Shown piece by piece: positions 1-8,070 of a stretch of 22,990 nt of DNA. The stretch lies in the NCBI GenBank assembly GCA_900772675.1, contig CAAGRM010000165.1, forward strand, positions 1 to 22,990. The letters are read 5' to 3'. The notes under the pieces are model-generated. The model had not been told where the DNA came from and made no database searches. It saw only the letters and a program-made list of their open reading frames with translations. The DNA comes from Lachnospiraceae bacterium. GTDB lineage: Bacteria > Bacillota > Clostridia > Lachnospirales > Lachnospiraceae. Positions within the stretch are counted from its first letter, which is position 1, and every line of letters begins with the position of its first letter. The position numbers and the translations under genes are program-made.

Positions 1-37
1 ATAATCAGAAAATTTACTTTCCTGATTGCACGCAATT

Positions 38-73
38 AAAAGGAGCATATCGCATCAGCGATATGCTCCTTTT
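38..73. terminator. Bidirectional intrinsic terminator after the PTS EIICB gene
   Basis: A perfect 16-bp inverted repeat (38-53 with 58-73) encloses a 4-nt loop. The arms begin with AAAA and end with TTTT, so either strand gives a stem ending in a U-rich side. It lies 19 bp beyond the stop of the EIICB gene and most likely ends the EIIA-EIICB transcript. It could also serve a convergent gene outside the window. Confidence 0.9.
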
Positions 74-91
74 GGGTTACCAGGGTAAATA

Positions 92-1561
92 TTATTCACA
101 AAGTTTGGAGAAAGCGTCAGCTACGAACTGAACCTTTGTTCCAACGATAACCTGTACAGAAGTTTTGCCAGGTTTGATCACACCTGCCACGCCGGCAGAT
201 TTGATTACTTTGTCATTCACTGCAGTGATATCTTTCACTTCCAGTCTCAGTCTTGTAACGCAGTTATCAATGCTTGTGATGTTTTCTTTTCCGCCGCAGC
301 CTTCCAGGATTTTAGCTGCGATTGCGGTATAGTTATCACTTGCCAGTTCTACTTTTTTCTCTGCTTCGAGATCGTCGTCTTCTCTTCCAGGAGTCTTCAG
401 ATCCCATTTTTTGATAGCAAACAGGAATACGAAGTAGAATACGAGGAATGCTGCGATTCCAAGCGGAATGATCAGCCATGTTTTCTGTGCTGCAGGCAGT
501 GAAGATGAGAACAGGAGGTCCATAGCACCGGCAGAGAAGCTGAATCCTGCACGGAAGCCAAGGGCAACTGTGATCATAGTAAAGATACCATACAGTAATG
601 CATAGATTACATACAGAGCAGGAGCAAGGAACATAAATCCGAACTCAAAAGGTTCTGTAACGCCACAGATGAATGCGCAGACTGCTGCAGAAGCTACCAG
701 ACCGATCGCAGCTTTTTTCTTTGCAGGTTTTGCACATCTTACCATAGCAAGTGCAGCACCAGGAATACCGAACATCATACATGGGAAGAATCCGGACATG
801 TACATACCAAGGCTCCAGGTTACATCAGCAGATGTTTCACCAGCCCAGAAGTGCTTCAAGTCACCAAGACCGATCGTGTCAAACCAGAATACGTTGTTCA
901 GAGCGTGATGTAATCCGGTCGGGATCAGCAGACGGTTCAGGAATGCATAGATACCGGCACCGACAACATCAAGGCTGACAATAGATTTACCGATTGCTAC
1001 CAGAGCACCGAACAGTAATGGCCATACCAGCAACAGAACAGCAGATACTACGATAGAAACAACACCGGAAACAATTGCTACACAGCGTTTGCCGCTGAAG
1101 AAGGATAACCAGTCCGGAAGCTTGGTGTCTTTGAAACGGTTATAGCAGGCAGATCCGATGATACCGGCCAGGATACCGATGAACGGGTTTTCGATCTTGT
1201 CAAAGGCCAGTGTTTTTGTAGCACTCTCAGCGATAGACGGGACGATAGTTGTAACAACTCCGGTAGAAAGAAGTGTTGTGATCATCAGCCAGGATGCCAG
1301 AGCTGCGATTCCGCCGGTACCGTCATTCTTTTCTGACATACCGACACCAACGCCGATTGCAAAGAGGAGTGCCATGTTGTCGATCAGAGCTGATCCTGCT
1401 TTTACGAGAAACAGACCGATCAGGTTTACTACGCCCGAGATATCGCCGCCCTGCATCGTTGCCGGACACAGCCGGTATCCGATACCCATCAGGATACCGC
1501 AGATCGGCAGTACTGCTACGGGAAGCATGAGGGCTTTCCCTAGTTTCTGAAGAAATTTCAT
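92..1561 (-). CDS. PTS sugar permease EIICB, NagE-like (GlcNAc/glucose family)
   Basis: Membrane component of a phosphotransferase system that imports a sugar and phosphorylates it; 489 aa. The EIIC domain covers about residues 1-390, with many hydrophobic segments, the GVTEPFEFGFMFLAP signature and GFSFSAGA. It is followed by the KTPGRED linker common in GlcNAc transporters. The EIIB domain follows, with the phosphorylated cysteine in DNCVTRLRL (Cys434). The motifs resemble NagE more than PtsG, so N-acetylglucosamine is the favoured substrate, but glucose is possible. There is no fused EIIA; the separate EIIA gene lies 215 bp upstream. The start was chosen at 1561 because AAGGAGGG sits just upstream at about 1570-1577; an in-frame ATG 48 bp further upstream has no such site. 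Confidence 0.9.
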   Translation of the reverse strand: MKFLQKLGKALMLPVAVLPICGILMGIGYRLCPATMQGGDISGVVNLIGLFLVKAGSALIDNMALLFAIGVGVGMSEKNDGTGGIAALASWLMITTLLSTGVVTTIVPSIAESATKTLAFDKIENPFIGILAGIIGSACYNRFKDTKLPDWLSFFSGKRCVAIVSGVVSIVVSAVLLLVWPLLFGALVAIGKSIVSLDVVGAGIYAFLNRLLIPTGLHHALNNVFWFDTIGLGDLKHFWAGETSADVTWSLGMYMSGFFPCMMFGIPGAALAMVRCAKPAKKKAAIGLVASAAVCAFICGVTEPFEFGFMFLAPALYVIYALLYGIFTMITVALGFRAGFSFSAGAMDLLFSSSLPAAQKTWLIIPLGIAAFLVFYFVFLFAIKKWDLKTPGREDDDLEAEKKVELASDNYTAIAAKILEGCGGKENITSIDNCVTRLRLEVKDITAVNDKVIKSAGVAGVIKPGKTSVQVIVGTKVQFVADAFSKLCE

Positions 1562-1647
1562 ATATTTCTCCCTCCTTAAAAGATAATTTATATAACTGGA
1601 TACCTCCAATTAGATACGTGAATTTACCGAATCCATCCAATATACTT

Positions 1648-1724
1648 ACAAAAGCAAGTGCAGAAAAGACATTGAGAGTGCATTTCACAAAAGCAAGTGA
1701 GAAAAGACTTCAAGCGTACATTTC
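1648..1724. repeat. Tandem direct repeat (two about 38-bp copies) in the EIIA-EIICB gap
   Basis: Copy 1 (1648-1686) and copy 2 (1687-1724) both start with ACAAAAGCAAGTG, continue with GAAAAGAC and end with CATTTC, differing at a few inner positions. A degenerate third start (CATTTCATAAAAG) follows. The repeats fill much of the spacer between the two PTS genes. No function is known to me; duplication of a regulatory or mRNA-processing segment is possible. Confidence 0.75.
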
Positions 1725-1776
1725 ATTTCATAAAAGAAGAGGATGAAGATTCATCTGACGAAAGATCAAAAAAGGA

Positions 1777-2256
1777 TCAGGAAATACTGAGAACGGCTTC
1801 GTCTAAGGAAACTTCGCCCTCTTTTTTCAGACTGATTTTTTCGTAATCATCGGTATTGCAGATCAGTACCGGAGTGACTGTGTTCAATCCGGCCCCGGTG
1901 ATCTTGTCCAGATCGACATCCATCAGAAGGTCCCCTTTTTTGACCTGGTCACCGGCTGCAACGTGTGCGGTAAACGGTGCGCCCTTTAGTGTAACCGTAT
2001 CCAGTCCGATGTGGATCAGGATTTCGGTTCCGGAGCTGCTTGTGAGCGTGATGGCATGAAGGGTGTCAAATACCATGGCTATTTCACCGTCTGTCGGTGC
2101 ATAAATTTTTCCTTCCGACGGAATTACTGCGAATCCGTCCCCCAGGATTTTTTCGGAAAAGGTAGGATCCGGGACTTCGGAAAGCGGAACTACTTTTCCT
2201 TTGCAAGGTGCGTAAAGAACATTTTCTTTACTCTTTCCTTTTAGAAAATGAAACAT
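1777..2256 (-). CDS. PTS EIIA component, glucose (Crr) family
   Basis: Soluble phosphocarrier of 159 aa, the normal length for a free EIIA(Glc)-type protein. It passes phosphate from HPr to the cysteine of the EIIB domain. The family motif HIGLDTVTLKG is present; His82 is the expected phosphorylated residue and His67 (DTLHAI) its active-site partner. YAPCKGKVVPL near the start and YAPTDGEI are also typical. The start at 2256 has AAAGGAGAT about 12 bases upstream. It is the first gene of an EIIA-EIICB unit transcribed leftward, and the only EIIA in the window, so it most likely serves the EIICB. Free EIIA proteins can also serve several permeases or have regulatory partners; nothing here tests that. 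Confidence 0.92.
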   Translation of the reverse strand: MFHFLKGKSKENVLYAPCKGKVVPLSEVPDPTFSEKILGDGFAVIPSEGKIYAPTDGEIAMVFDTLHAITLTSSSGTEILIHIGLDTVTLKGAPFTAHVAAGDQVKKGDLLMDVDLDKITGAGLNTVTPVLICNTDDYEKISLKKEGEVSLDEAVLSIS

Positions 2257-2413
2257 AAAATTGATATCTCCTTTCGAAAATAAGGTGCGATGTTTTTTGG
2301 GGGATATAGATCCGACATCATCTGTAATTACGTTGAGTGATTTTTTTGACGAAAAAATTCGGTATTTTACCCTTTGAACCGTTTTTATCTGACTGGAAAG
2401 TCGGCAAAATGCT

Positions 2414-2442
2414 ATTAAAAAGGGAAATAGAGAATTTGTTAA
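2414..2442 (-). promoter_or_regulatory. Candidate sigma-A promoter for the EIIA-EIICB unit
   Basis: On the minus strand TTAACA (2437-2442) and TTTAAT (2414-2419) are separated by 17 bp. Transcription would give a leader of about 150 nt before EIIA. I see no convincing LicT/GlcT-type antiterminator site in that leader. Confidence 0.5.
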
Positions 2443-2592
2443 AATAAAATTGCATAATTTAACACGAACATCTCAATAGAATATATACATAATAACCGAT
2501 CCTGATGGGTTTGTAAATACTTTTTTGAGCATTTGTAGCAAAAGAATCTACTTTCAAAATGGAAAAAATCAGCAATTTAACCGATTGATGCG

Positions 2593-2742
2593 TTAGCGTG
2601 ATAAAAGAAAAAAGATATACAGACGGATCAGCGGTAAAAAACTTGAGGTTTACCGCATAAGAAGGGAAAGCAGGGCGGGTACACGCCGAATATAAAAAAG
2701 CGCAGAACAGATGGAAAGAACCTCTGCTCTGTGCTTTTTTTT
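2593..2742 (+). ncRNA. Possible small structured RNA with its own terminator
   Basis: On the plus strand a weak promoter (TTAGCG at 2593-2598, 17-bp spacer, TATACA at 2616-2621) would start an RNA of about 115 nt. This would hold a perfect 8-bp hairpin (2631-2638 with 2649-2656), a small GGCG/CGCC hairpin (2674-2677 with 2684-2687) and a strong terminator with eight Ts. No open reading frame fits. The same terminator probably also ends the araC-family transcript on the other strand, so an independent RNA is only a hypothesis. The rest of 2443-2630 is AT-rich with nothing I recognise. Confidence 0.25.
2695..2742. terminator. Bidirectional terminator between the AraC gene and the PTS unit
   Basis: A 17-bp stem (2695-2711 with 2723-2739) has one wobble and one mismatch on each strand and an 11-nt loop. 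It is followed by T8 on the plus strand and T6 on the minus strand. It lies about 160 bp beyond the AraC-family stop codon and would isolate that gene from the PTS operon. Confidence 0.85.
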
Positions 2743-2784
2743 GTGTACAGGAGTCAGTTAAAACAATTGATTTTAAAAGTACAT

Positions 2785-2897
2785 TCATCGTATATGGTAA
2801 TCCAGGTTTACCAGCTTCCCGTTTTCAAACGTCAGCAAAAAATACGACGGAATCAGAATCGGTCCGTCACAATCTGAAACCAAAAGGCAAACAGTAA
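2785..2897 (-). pseudogene. Possible coding relic (C-terminal fragment)
   Basis: Immediately after the AraC-family gene, one minus-strand frame stays open to a TGA at 2785-2787. Near its end it encodes peptide such as DGPILIPSYFLLTFENGK and LVNLDYHIR, with protein-like composition. It has no good start codon or ribosome binding site and shares bases with the upstream gene's end. It may be the tail of a decayed gene or chance; I do not recognise the family. Confidence 0.25.
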
Positions 2898-2899
2898 CA

Positions 2900-3901
2900 T
2901 TATAAAACAGCCGTTGCTTTTTCCAGGGATTGTATCCGGTATTGTGCCGGTGTCATCTGATATTCTTTTTTGAAAATGCGGATAAAACTCTCCGGATTTT
3001 CGTATCCGAGCTCATCGCTGATCTGTCCGACCGTCATACTCGAGCAGGTCAGGAGTTCCTCGGCACGCTGGCATCGTGTATGACGCAGCAGCTGGGAAAA
3101 GGTGCAGCCGAGATTTTTCTTTAAATACCGGGAGCAGTACGGCACGGTATAATGCAGCTTTGATGCCAGCTCCGAGAGGGTAAGGGTATCGTAATTGTTT
3201 TGAAAAAGGGATAAAATTTCATCCGTATTGTCCTGCAGGGAATGAATGAACAGTTCTTCTGAGCGAACCAGCGTAATCAGAAGGGAAGCAAACATGGTCG
3301 AGAGCATGGTGTCGGAAAAAGCATCATGGTGGCGGAGCTCATTGTACAGACCAAGAACCTGAAGCCGGAGCATTTCCTTTGCGCCGTTTCGGAACACAAA
3401 ATACCGTTTGGACGCTGCATCACCGAAAGGGGCTGTGAAAAAATGCTGCAGTGGATCCGGCAGATGAAGTGTGGCAAGAAATGAATCGGTCAGCATCGAA
3501 GGATGGATAAAAATACTGAGAGCGACTGCGTCATCGACCGGGTGTACATGGTGCTTCTGCAGTGGCGGCAGAAAACAGAAATCGCCGCTTTGCATCGTTT
3601 CCTTCTTGTGCGCAAAGGTGCAGGTACATTCGCCTTCCATCACATAAATCAGCTCAAAAAAAGCATGAGAATATACAGACGTCGGCACGTATCGGGGATG
3701 ACGCACGGTGAGCAGGGAATGGCTGCGGTGGAACGAACAGCCGTATTCTTTATCTGCGCAGTGCAGTAAATCATTCCAGGTAATCGATAAATTTCCGGCG
3801 GCAAGAGCGGATGCTGCCGGGTTTTCCAGATAAAAACGTTCTTCCTCCGTCAGTACATGGAAAAGACGAAAAAAGTCAATATTCTTTGTGATGTTTTGCA
3901 T
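2900..3901 (-). CDS. AraC-family transcriptional regulator
   Basis: DNA-binding regulator of 333 aa. An N-terminal cupin-like effector domain (about residues 65-135) contains HAFFELIYVMEGE and GDFCFLPPLQKHHVHP. A helical linker follows. The C-terminal AraC domain with two helix-turn-helix motifs (about residues 228-325) includes LSELASKLHYTVPYCSRYLK and VGQISDELGYENPESFIRIF. The start at 3901 was chosen because GGAGGG lies 7 bases upstream; an in-frame ATG seven codons earlier overlaps that site. It diverges from the sugar ABC operon, so it most likely controls that operon in response to the imported sugar or a breakdown product. This is inferred from position and family only. Confidence 0.93.
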   Translation of the reverse strand: MQNITKNIDFFRLFHVLTEEERFYLENPAASALAAGNLSITWNDLLHCADKEYGCSFHRSHSLLTVRHPRYVPTSVYSHAFFELIYVMEGECTCTFAHKKETMQSGDFCFLPPLQKHHVHPVDDAVALSIFIHPSMLTDSFLATLHLPDPLQHFFTAPFGDAASKRYFVFRNGAKEMLRLQVLGLYNELRHHDAFSDTMLSTMFASLLITLVRSEELFIHSLQDNTDEILSLFQNNYDTLTLSELASKLHYTVPYCSRYLKKNLGCTFSQLLRHTRCQRAEELLTCSSMTVGQISDELGYENPESFIRIFKKEYQMTPAQYRIQSLEKATAVL

Positions 3902-4242
3902 GACTGAGCCCTCCTCATACACTGTTATGCTGCAAAAATGGTTTTTGCAGCCCCTTTTTCTGTCAGCCTGATATTAAAAATTGCTTTGATTTTAGCACGA
4001 AAACGATGAACAAACTATGAAAGGATTGCTAAAATAACTAAAAAGTAAAAATAAATGTATATAAATTAGTAAAAATGCCTGCTATAGCACCTGAAAATGT
4101 AGAAAAAGATAAAAAAAGTCAATATAAGTGGATAAAATACACAATATCAAACGGGGAATTTATTTGATATAGTGTAAATATCACAAATGAACAAAGAAAA
4201 TGCGTAATAAAAACGCACAAAACAATGGAAAGGATGGGGAGT
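3902..4242. promoter_or_regulatory. AT-rich divergent control region between the AraC gene and the ABC operon
   Basis: There is no gene here. An inverted repeat TTTTAGCA (3990-3997) / TGCTAAAA (4027-4034) has 29 bp between its arms. A minus-strand minus-10 box TAAAAT (3989-3994) could start the AraC-family transcript, with a poor minus-35 (TAGTTT, 17-bp spacer). The promoter-proximal inverted repeat at 4144-4170 is listed separately. Confidence 0.5.
4144..4173 (+). promoter_or_regulatory. Candidate operator and promoter of the sugar ABC operon
   Basis: ATATCAAA (4144-4151) and TTTGATAT (4163-4170) form a perfect 8-bp inverted repeat with an 11-bp spacer. The right arm overlaps a minus-10-like TATAGT (4168-4173) that lacks a good minus-35, as expected for an activator-dependent promoter. 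A further ATATCA-type half site lies near 4178-4183. Binding by the divergent AraC-type protein is inferred. Confidence 0.45.
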
Positions 4243-5178
4243 ATGGCGAAGGAAAAAATGAAAAAGAAAAAAGGAGAGAAAATTACCCCTGCAATCTTGT
4301 GGAAACAGCGGTGGCTGCTTGTGATGTCAGTACCATTTGTAATCTGGCTGATTATCTTCAAGTACATTCCGCTGTGGGGATGGACCATGGCATTTCAGGA
4401 GGTAAAACCGGCAACGTTCGCACTTCCGATCTGGGAGAGAACCTGGGTTGGATTTAAGAACTTTACAGATGCATTTAAAGACCGTCTGTTCACACAGACA
4501 TTAATCAACACATTGGGAGTAAGCTTCCTTGACATCGCGGTTGGAACGATCGCAGCAATCGCATTTGCGGTTCTTCTGAACGAGATGTTCTTTATGAAGT
4601 TCAAAAAAGTAACGCAGACCATTTCTTATCTGCCGCACTTTGTATCCTGGGTTATCATTGCAAGTATTGCAAAGAATATTTTCAACGACGGCGGTGTTGT
4701 TGACAGTATCTTCGGCAAGAACCTGCACCTGATGAGTTCCAACTCACCGCTTATCTGGGTAACCATTATCCTGATTAACTGCTGGAAAGAGGTTGGCTGG
4801 AACGCAATTATTTATCTGTCCGCCATGGCAGGTATTGATCCTGGTCTTTACGAGGCCGCTGATATGGACGGTGCAAGCCGTCTGCAGAAGATCTGGCACA
4901 TCACTCTGCCGGGTATCCGACCGACCATCATCGTACTGCTGATTATGAGCATCGGTGGCGCCCTGAACGTAGGTATGGAGCGTCAGATGCTTCTTAGTAA
5001 CCCGCTGGTTGAGGATCACACGATGGTACTTTCCTGGTTCTCTTATAAGAGAGGTATCGGAAACAGCAACTACGGTCTTGGTACCGCAATCGGTGTATTC
5101 CAGTCTGCAGTCAGCGTTACCCTGCTGCTGATCGCCAATAAGATTGCCGGTCTGGTAGGCGAAGATAAACTTATGTAG
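4243..5178 (+). CDS. Sugar ABC transporter permease, LplB type (CUT1)
   Basis: Integral membrane half of an oligosaccharide importer, 311 aa. After a very basic N-terminus (KEKMKKKK), about six hydrophobic segments can be seen. The cytoplasmic EAA loop that docks the ATPase is at about residues 204-225 (YEAADMDGASRLQKIWHITL, then PG). The start at 4243 is preferred because purine-rich AAGGATGGGGA precedes it; an ATG 18 bp upstream has no such site. It is the first gene of the operon, 12 bp before the second permease, whose ribosome binding site overlaps this stop codon. No ATPase gene is nearby; such systems usually share an MsmK-type ATPase encoded elsewhere (family knowledge). Confidence 0.95.
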   Translation: MAKEKMKKKKGEKITPAILWKQRWLLVMSVPFVIWLIIFKYIPLWGWTMAFQEVKPATFALPIWERTWVGFKNFTDAFKDRLFTQTLINTLGVSFLDIAVGTIAAIAFAVLLNEMFFMKFKKVTQTISYLPHFVSWVIIASIAKNIFNDGGVVDSIFGKNLHLMSSNSPLIWVTIILINCWKEVGWNAIIYLSAMAGIDPGLYEAADMDGASRLQKIWHITLPGIRPTIIVLLIMSIGGALNVGMERQMLLSNPLVEDHTMVLSWFSYKRGIGNSNYGLGTAIGVFQSAVSVTLLLIANKIAGLVGEDKLM

Positions 5179-5190
5179 GAGGACGCGAAT

Positions 5191-6054
5191 ATGAACAAGA
5201 AAGCAAAAAAATTTGACTACGTACTGGCGATAATCTTCGTATTCCTCGTCATCATCACCATTTATCCGTTCCTGAACGTACTGGCGATTTCGTTCAACGA
5301 TTCTACGGATACCATTAAGAATGTAAACTTCATCATTCCGAGAAAGTTTACATTAAGCAACTATAAATATGTATTTAAAGACGGCGGCATTGCAATGCCG
5401 GCTGTGATTTCTGTAACAAGAACCATCATCGGAACAATCGTAGGTATTGTATGTACCTCGATGGTTGCTTACACATTAAGCCGCAGAGACTTCGTACTCC
5501 GCAAACCATTCCAGATTCTGTTCGTTGTTACCATGTATGTCAGTGGCGGAATGATTCCGGAATACCTTCTGATTATCCGTACCTTAAAGCTGGGCAATAA
5601 CTTCATGGTATACATTCTGCCTGGTCTGATGTGGGTTTATAATATGATTCTGGTCCGCTCTTATATCGACGGACTGCCGATGGCTCTGCAGGAGGCAGCA
5701 AAACTCGACGGAGCAAACGATTTCCAGATCTGGTATAAAGTCGTTATGCCGCTTTGTAAACCGGTTATCGCAACCGTAGGTCTGTACTATGCAGTAGGAC
5801 AGTGGAACTCCTTCATGGATACTTACCTGTATGCGAAAAAACTCCCGACTCTGCAGTACAAACTGTATGAGATTATGAACCAGGCGACCATGAAAATGGA
5901 CGTTCATGCAGGAACCAATGTACAGACGGCCGTAACACCAATGTCCGTACGTATGGCCGTAACGATTGTAGCAACTGTGCCGATCGTTATTGTATATCCG
6001 TTCCTTCAGAAATACTTTATCGGCGGTATGACACTTGGTTCTGTTAAAGACTGA
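5191..6054 (+). CDS. Sugar ABC transporter permease, YtcP/LplC type (CUT1)
   Basis: Partner permease of 287 aa. About six membrane segments begin with residues 10-33. The EAA loop is at about residues 167-190 (LQEAAKLDGANDFQIWYKVV, then MP). The ending GGMTLGSVKD is typical of this subfamily. AGGAGG (5177-5182) overlaps the stop of the first permease, which suggests coupled translation and equal amounts of the two subunits. It should form the membrane channel with the preceding permease and receive substrate from the lipoprotein encoded next. Confidence 0.95.
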   Translation: MNKKAKKFDYVLAIIFVFLVIITIYPFLNVLAISFNDSTDTIKNVNFIIPRKFTLSNYKYVFKDGGIAMPAVISVTRTIIGTIVGIVCTSMVAYTLSRRDFVLRKPFQILFVVTMYVSGGMIPEYLLIIRTLKLGNNFMVYILPGLMWVYNMILVRSYIDGLPMALQEAAKLDGANDFQIWYKVVMPLCKPVIATVGLYYAVGQWNSFMDTYLYAKKLPTLQYKLYEIMNQATMKMDVHAGTNVQTAVTPMSVRMAVTIVATVPIVIVYPFLQKYFIGGMTLGSVKD

Positions 6055-6156
6055 TAAAAAACAGTGTTAAAAAATTTTTAGAAAAAGATGATGTTTATTC
6101 CTGTCAGGCGAAAGAAAGAGTGCAGGATGACATAAACCATTTTAAGGAGGGCTTTT

Positions 6157-7875
6157 ATGAAAAGAAAAGTAGTATCACTCATGTTAGTATCTGCTATGGT
6201 GGCCGGAATGCTCGCAGGATGCGGTTCCGACAGTGGCAGCAGCAAGGGAGGGTCCAGCACAGAGACTGGATCAGCGGCAGAGGCAAGTTCTTCAGGCGAG
6301 ACAGCAGATGATGCAGATGACAAATCTCCGATTACCTTTGAGTATTTTAACGCTGATGGTAAAAACGGCAACTGGGATAACCCGGTAGCAAAAGCAATCA
6401 CAGAGGCAACAGGCGTTACACTTGATGTTTCCTATCCGGTAGCATCCCAGGGTGATGCAAAAGAAGATGTTGCGCTGATGATCGCAAATGATGAGTATCC
6501 GGACATGATTTATGCAAAAGGCTCAGCAACGGATTTGTATCAGGCAGGCGCGCTGATTGATATGACAGACCTGATTGAAAAATATGGTCCAAACATCAAA
6601 AAAATGTACGGAGCAGAGCTGGAAAAACTGAAATGGAGCCAGGATGATCCTGGAATCTATCAGCTTTCCTACGCAGGTGTAAACCAGAAAACCCTGACAA
6701 CAGGCGGAAGCTGCCAGATTCAGTGGGCTGCATTAAAAGAGAACGATTATAAATATCCGAAGACACTGGATGAGTATGAAAAAATGATCAAGAGCTATCT
6801 TGCAGCACATCCAAAAACAGAAGATGGTCTGGATATGATCGGTATCACCATGAGTGCTTCTGACTGGCACTGGATGATTACCCTTGGAAACCCGGCAGGA
6901 CTGATCGCTGATGCATCCCCAGATAATGGACAGTGGATCATTGACGACGAGTACAACGTACATTACAAACATGTGACAGATGAAGAGAAAGAATACTTCA
7001 AATGGCTGTGCCGTATGTACAACGAAGGCATTCTGGATCCGAACTTTGCAACGCAGACAGATGATGACTATATTGCAAAAGTTGCCAGCGGCCGTGTTGT
7101 TGCCATCACCGATGCTGAGTGGCATTACAGCCAGTGCGAAGCTACTCTGGTAGCAGACGGAAAAGTGGATCAGACTTATGTCGGACTTCCTGTAACTTTA
7201 AGAGAAGATCAGGTAGAAAAAGCCCTTCTGTATCAGGGAACTACCGTTGGCTGGGGCATGGCAATCACAAAGAGCTGTGAAGATCCGGTTCGTGCCATCA
7301 AATTCCTTGACTATCTGTGCTCCGATGAAGGACAGATCCTGTATCACTGGGGTATCGAAGGCGAGAACTACTTCCTTGATGATGATGGACAGCCATATCG
7401 TACTGACGAAGAAGTAGCAAAAGCTCAGTCTGATCCGGATTATGCAAAGAACACCGGTATTGACAACTACACTGGATTCCCGATCTACGGAACAGGTTCC
7501 TACTCTGAAGACGGATTCCCATACACTCCAACTACCAAAGAGTCTGTTATTGCAAACTACAATACAGCAGAAAAAGAAGGATGCGAAGCGATGGGATTTG
7601 AAATGCTGACCGACATGTTTGCACAGCCGGAAGAGTTCGACCTTCTTCCATACTCTGCACTGTGGGCATATCAGCAGCCACAGGAACTGGCTGAGAAACA
7701 GACAATTCTGGACGAAATTGCTTGGCCGGGACTTGTTAAATGCGTAACTGGTACCGAAGATGAGTTTGATGGAAACTGGGAGAGCATGGTACAGGAGCTG
7801 ACAGACAATGGTCTGGCAGATGCAGAAGAAGCTATGACAGAGTTCCTTGCTACCAAACTTGTTGATGTAGAGTAA
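6157..7875 (+). CDS. Extracellular sugar-binding lipoprotein of the ABC importer
   Basis: Solute-binding protein of 572 aa, at the long end of family 1 and typical of LplA-type proteins paired with LplB/YtcP permeases. The N-terminus is a lipoprotein signal: MKRK, a hydrophobic stretch, then the lipobox LAGC with Cys22 as the lipidated residue. A serine/glycine-rich, then acidic, linker (about residues 23-52) precedes the binding domain. AAGGAGGG lies seven bases before the ATG. It follows the permeases by 102 bp and is followed by a strong terminator hairpin, so its mRNA can be made in excess over the glycosidase downstream. The bound sugar cannot be named from sequence; the GH3 neighbour suggests a beta-linked oligosaccharide. 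Confidence 0.93.
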   Translation: MKRKVVSLMLVSAMVAGMLAGCGSDSGSSKGGSSTETGSAAEASSSGETADDADDKSPITFEYFNADGKNGNWDNPVAKAITEATGVTLDVSYPVASQGDAKEDVALMIANDEYPDMIYAKGSATDLYQAGALIDMTDLIEKYGPNIKKMYGAELEKLKWSQDDPGIYQLSYAGVNQKTLTTGGSCQIQWAALKENDYKYPKTLDEYEKMIKSYLAAHPKTEDGLDMIGITMSASDWHWMITLGNPAGLIADASPDNGQWIIDDEYNVHYKHVTDEEKEYFKWLCRMYNEGILDPNFATQTDDDYIAKVASGRVVAITDAEWHYSQCEATLVADGKVDQTYVGLPVTLREDQVEKALLYQGTTVGWGMAITKSCEDPVRAIKFLDYLCSDEGQILYHWGIEGENYFLDDDGQPYRTDEEVAKAQSDPDYAKNTGIDNYTGFPIYGTGSYSEDGFPYTPTTKESVIANYNTAEKEGCEAMGFEMLTDMFAQPEEFDLLPYSALWAYQQPQELAEKQTILDEIAWPGLVKCVTGTEDEFDGNWESMVQELTDNGLADAEEAMTEFLATKLVDVE

Positions 7876-7921
7876 GTAAAGCAAAAACATAAGGTTTTGC
7901 CGTTGAACGGAAGGCGGCACA

Positions 7922-7961
7922 AAAACATGGTCTGATATTATTAAATGTCAGGCCATGTTTT
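7922..7961 (+). terminator. Intercistronic terminator/attenuator between binding protein and GH3
   Basis: A 14-bp stem with one wobble (7922-7935 with 7948-7961) and a 12-nt loop, whose 3' arm ends in TTTT. It sits 47 bp after the binding-protein stop, where partial termination or 3'-end protection would favour the importer over the glycosidase. No strong promoter is obvious between it and the GH3 gene. Confidence 0.75.
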
Positions 7962-8070
7962 AAAATACAGCGACAGTAATGGGAAATGTGAAACATTGTA
8001 AAAAGATAACAGTATATGGAAAATCTGCAAACAATTTCATGAGACAAAATCATCGGGAGGTTTTTGAAAA

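Noticed and set aside
2257..2413. LicT/GlcT-type antiterminator in the EIIA leader
   Set aside because: Only a 4-bp hairpin near 2360-2380 was seen, with no recognisable RNA antiterminator sequence and no adjacent BglG-family gene.
2459..2788. Minus-strand open frame of 109 codons
   Set aside because: It runs straight through a strong terminator hairpin, lacks a ribosome binding site and has unlikely composition.
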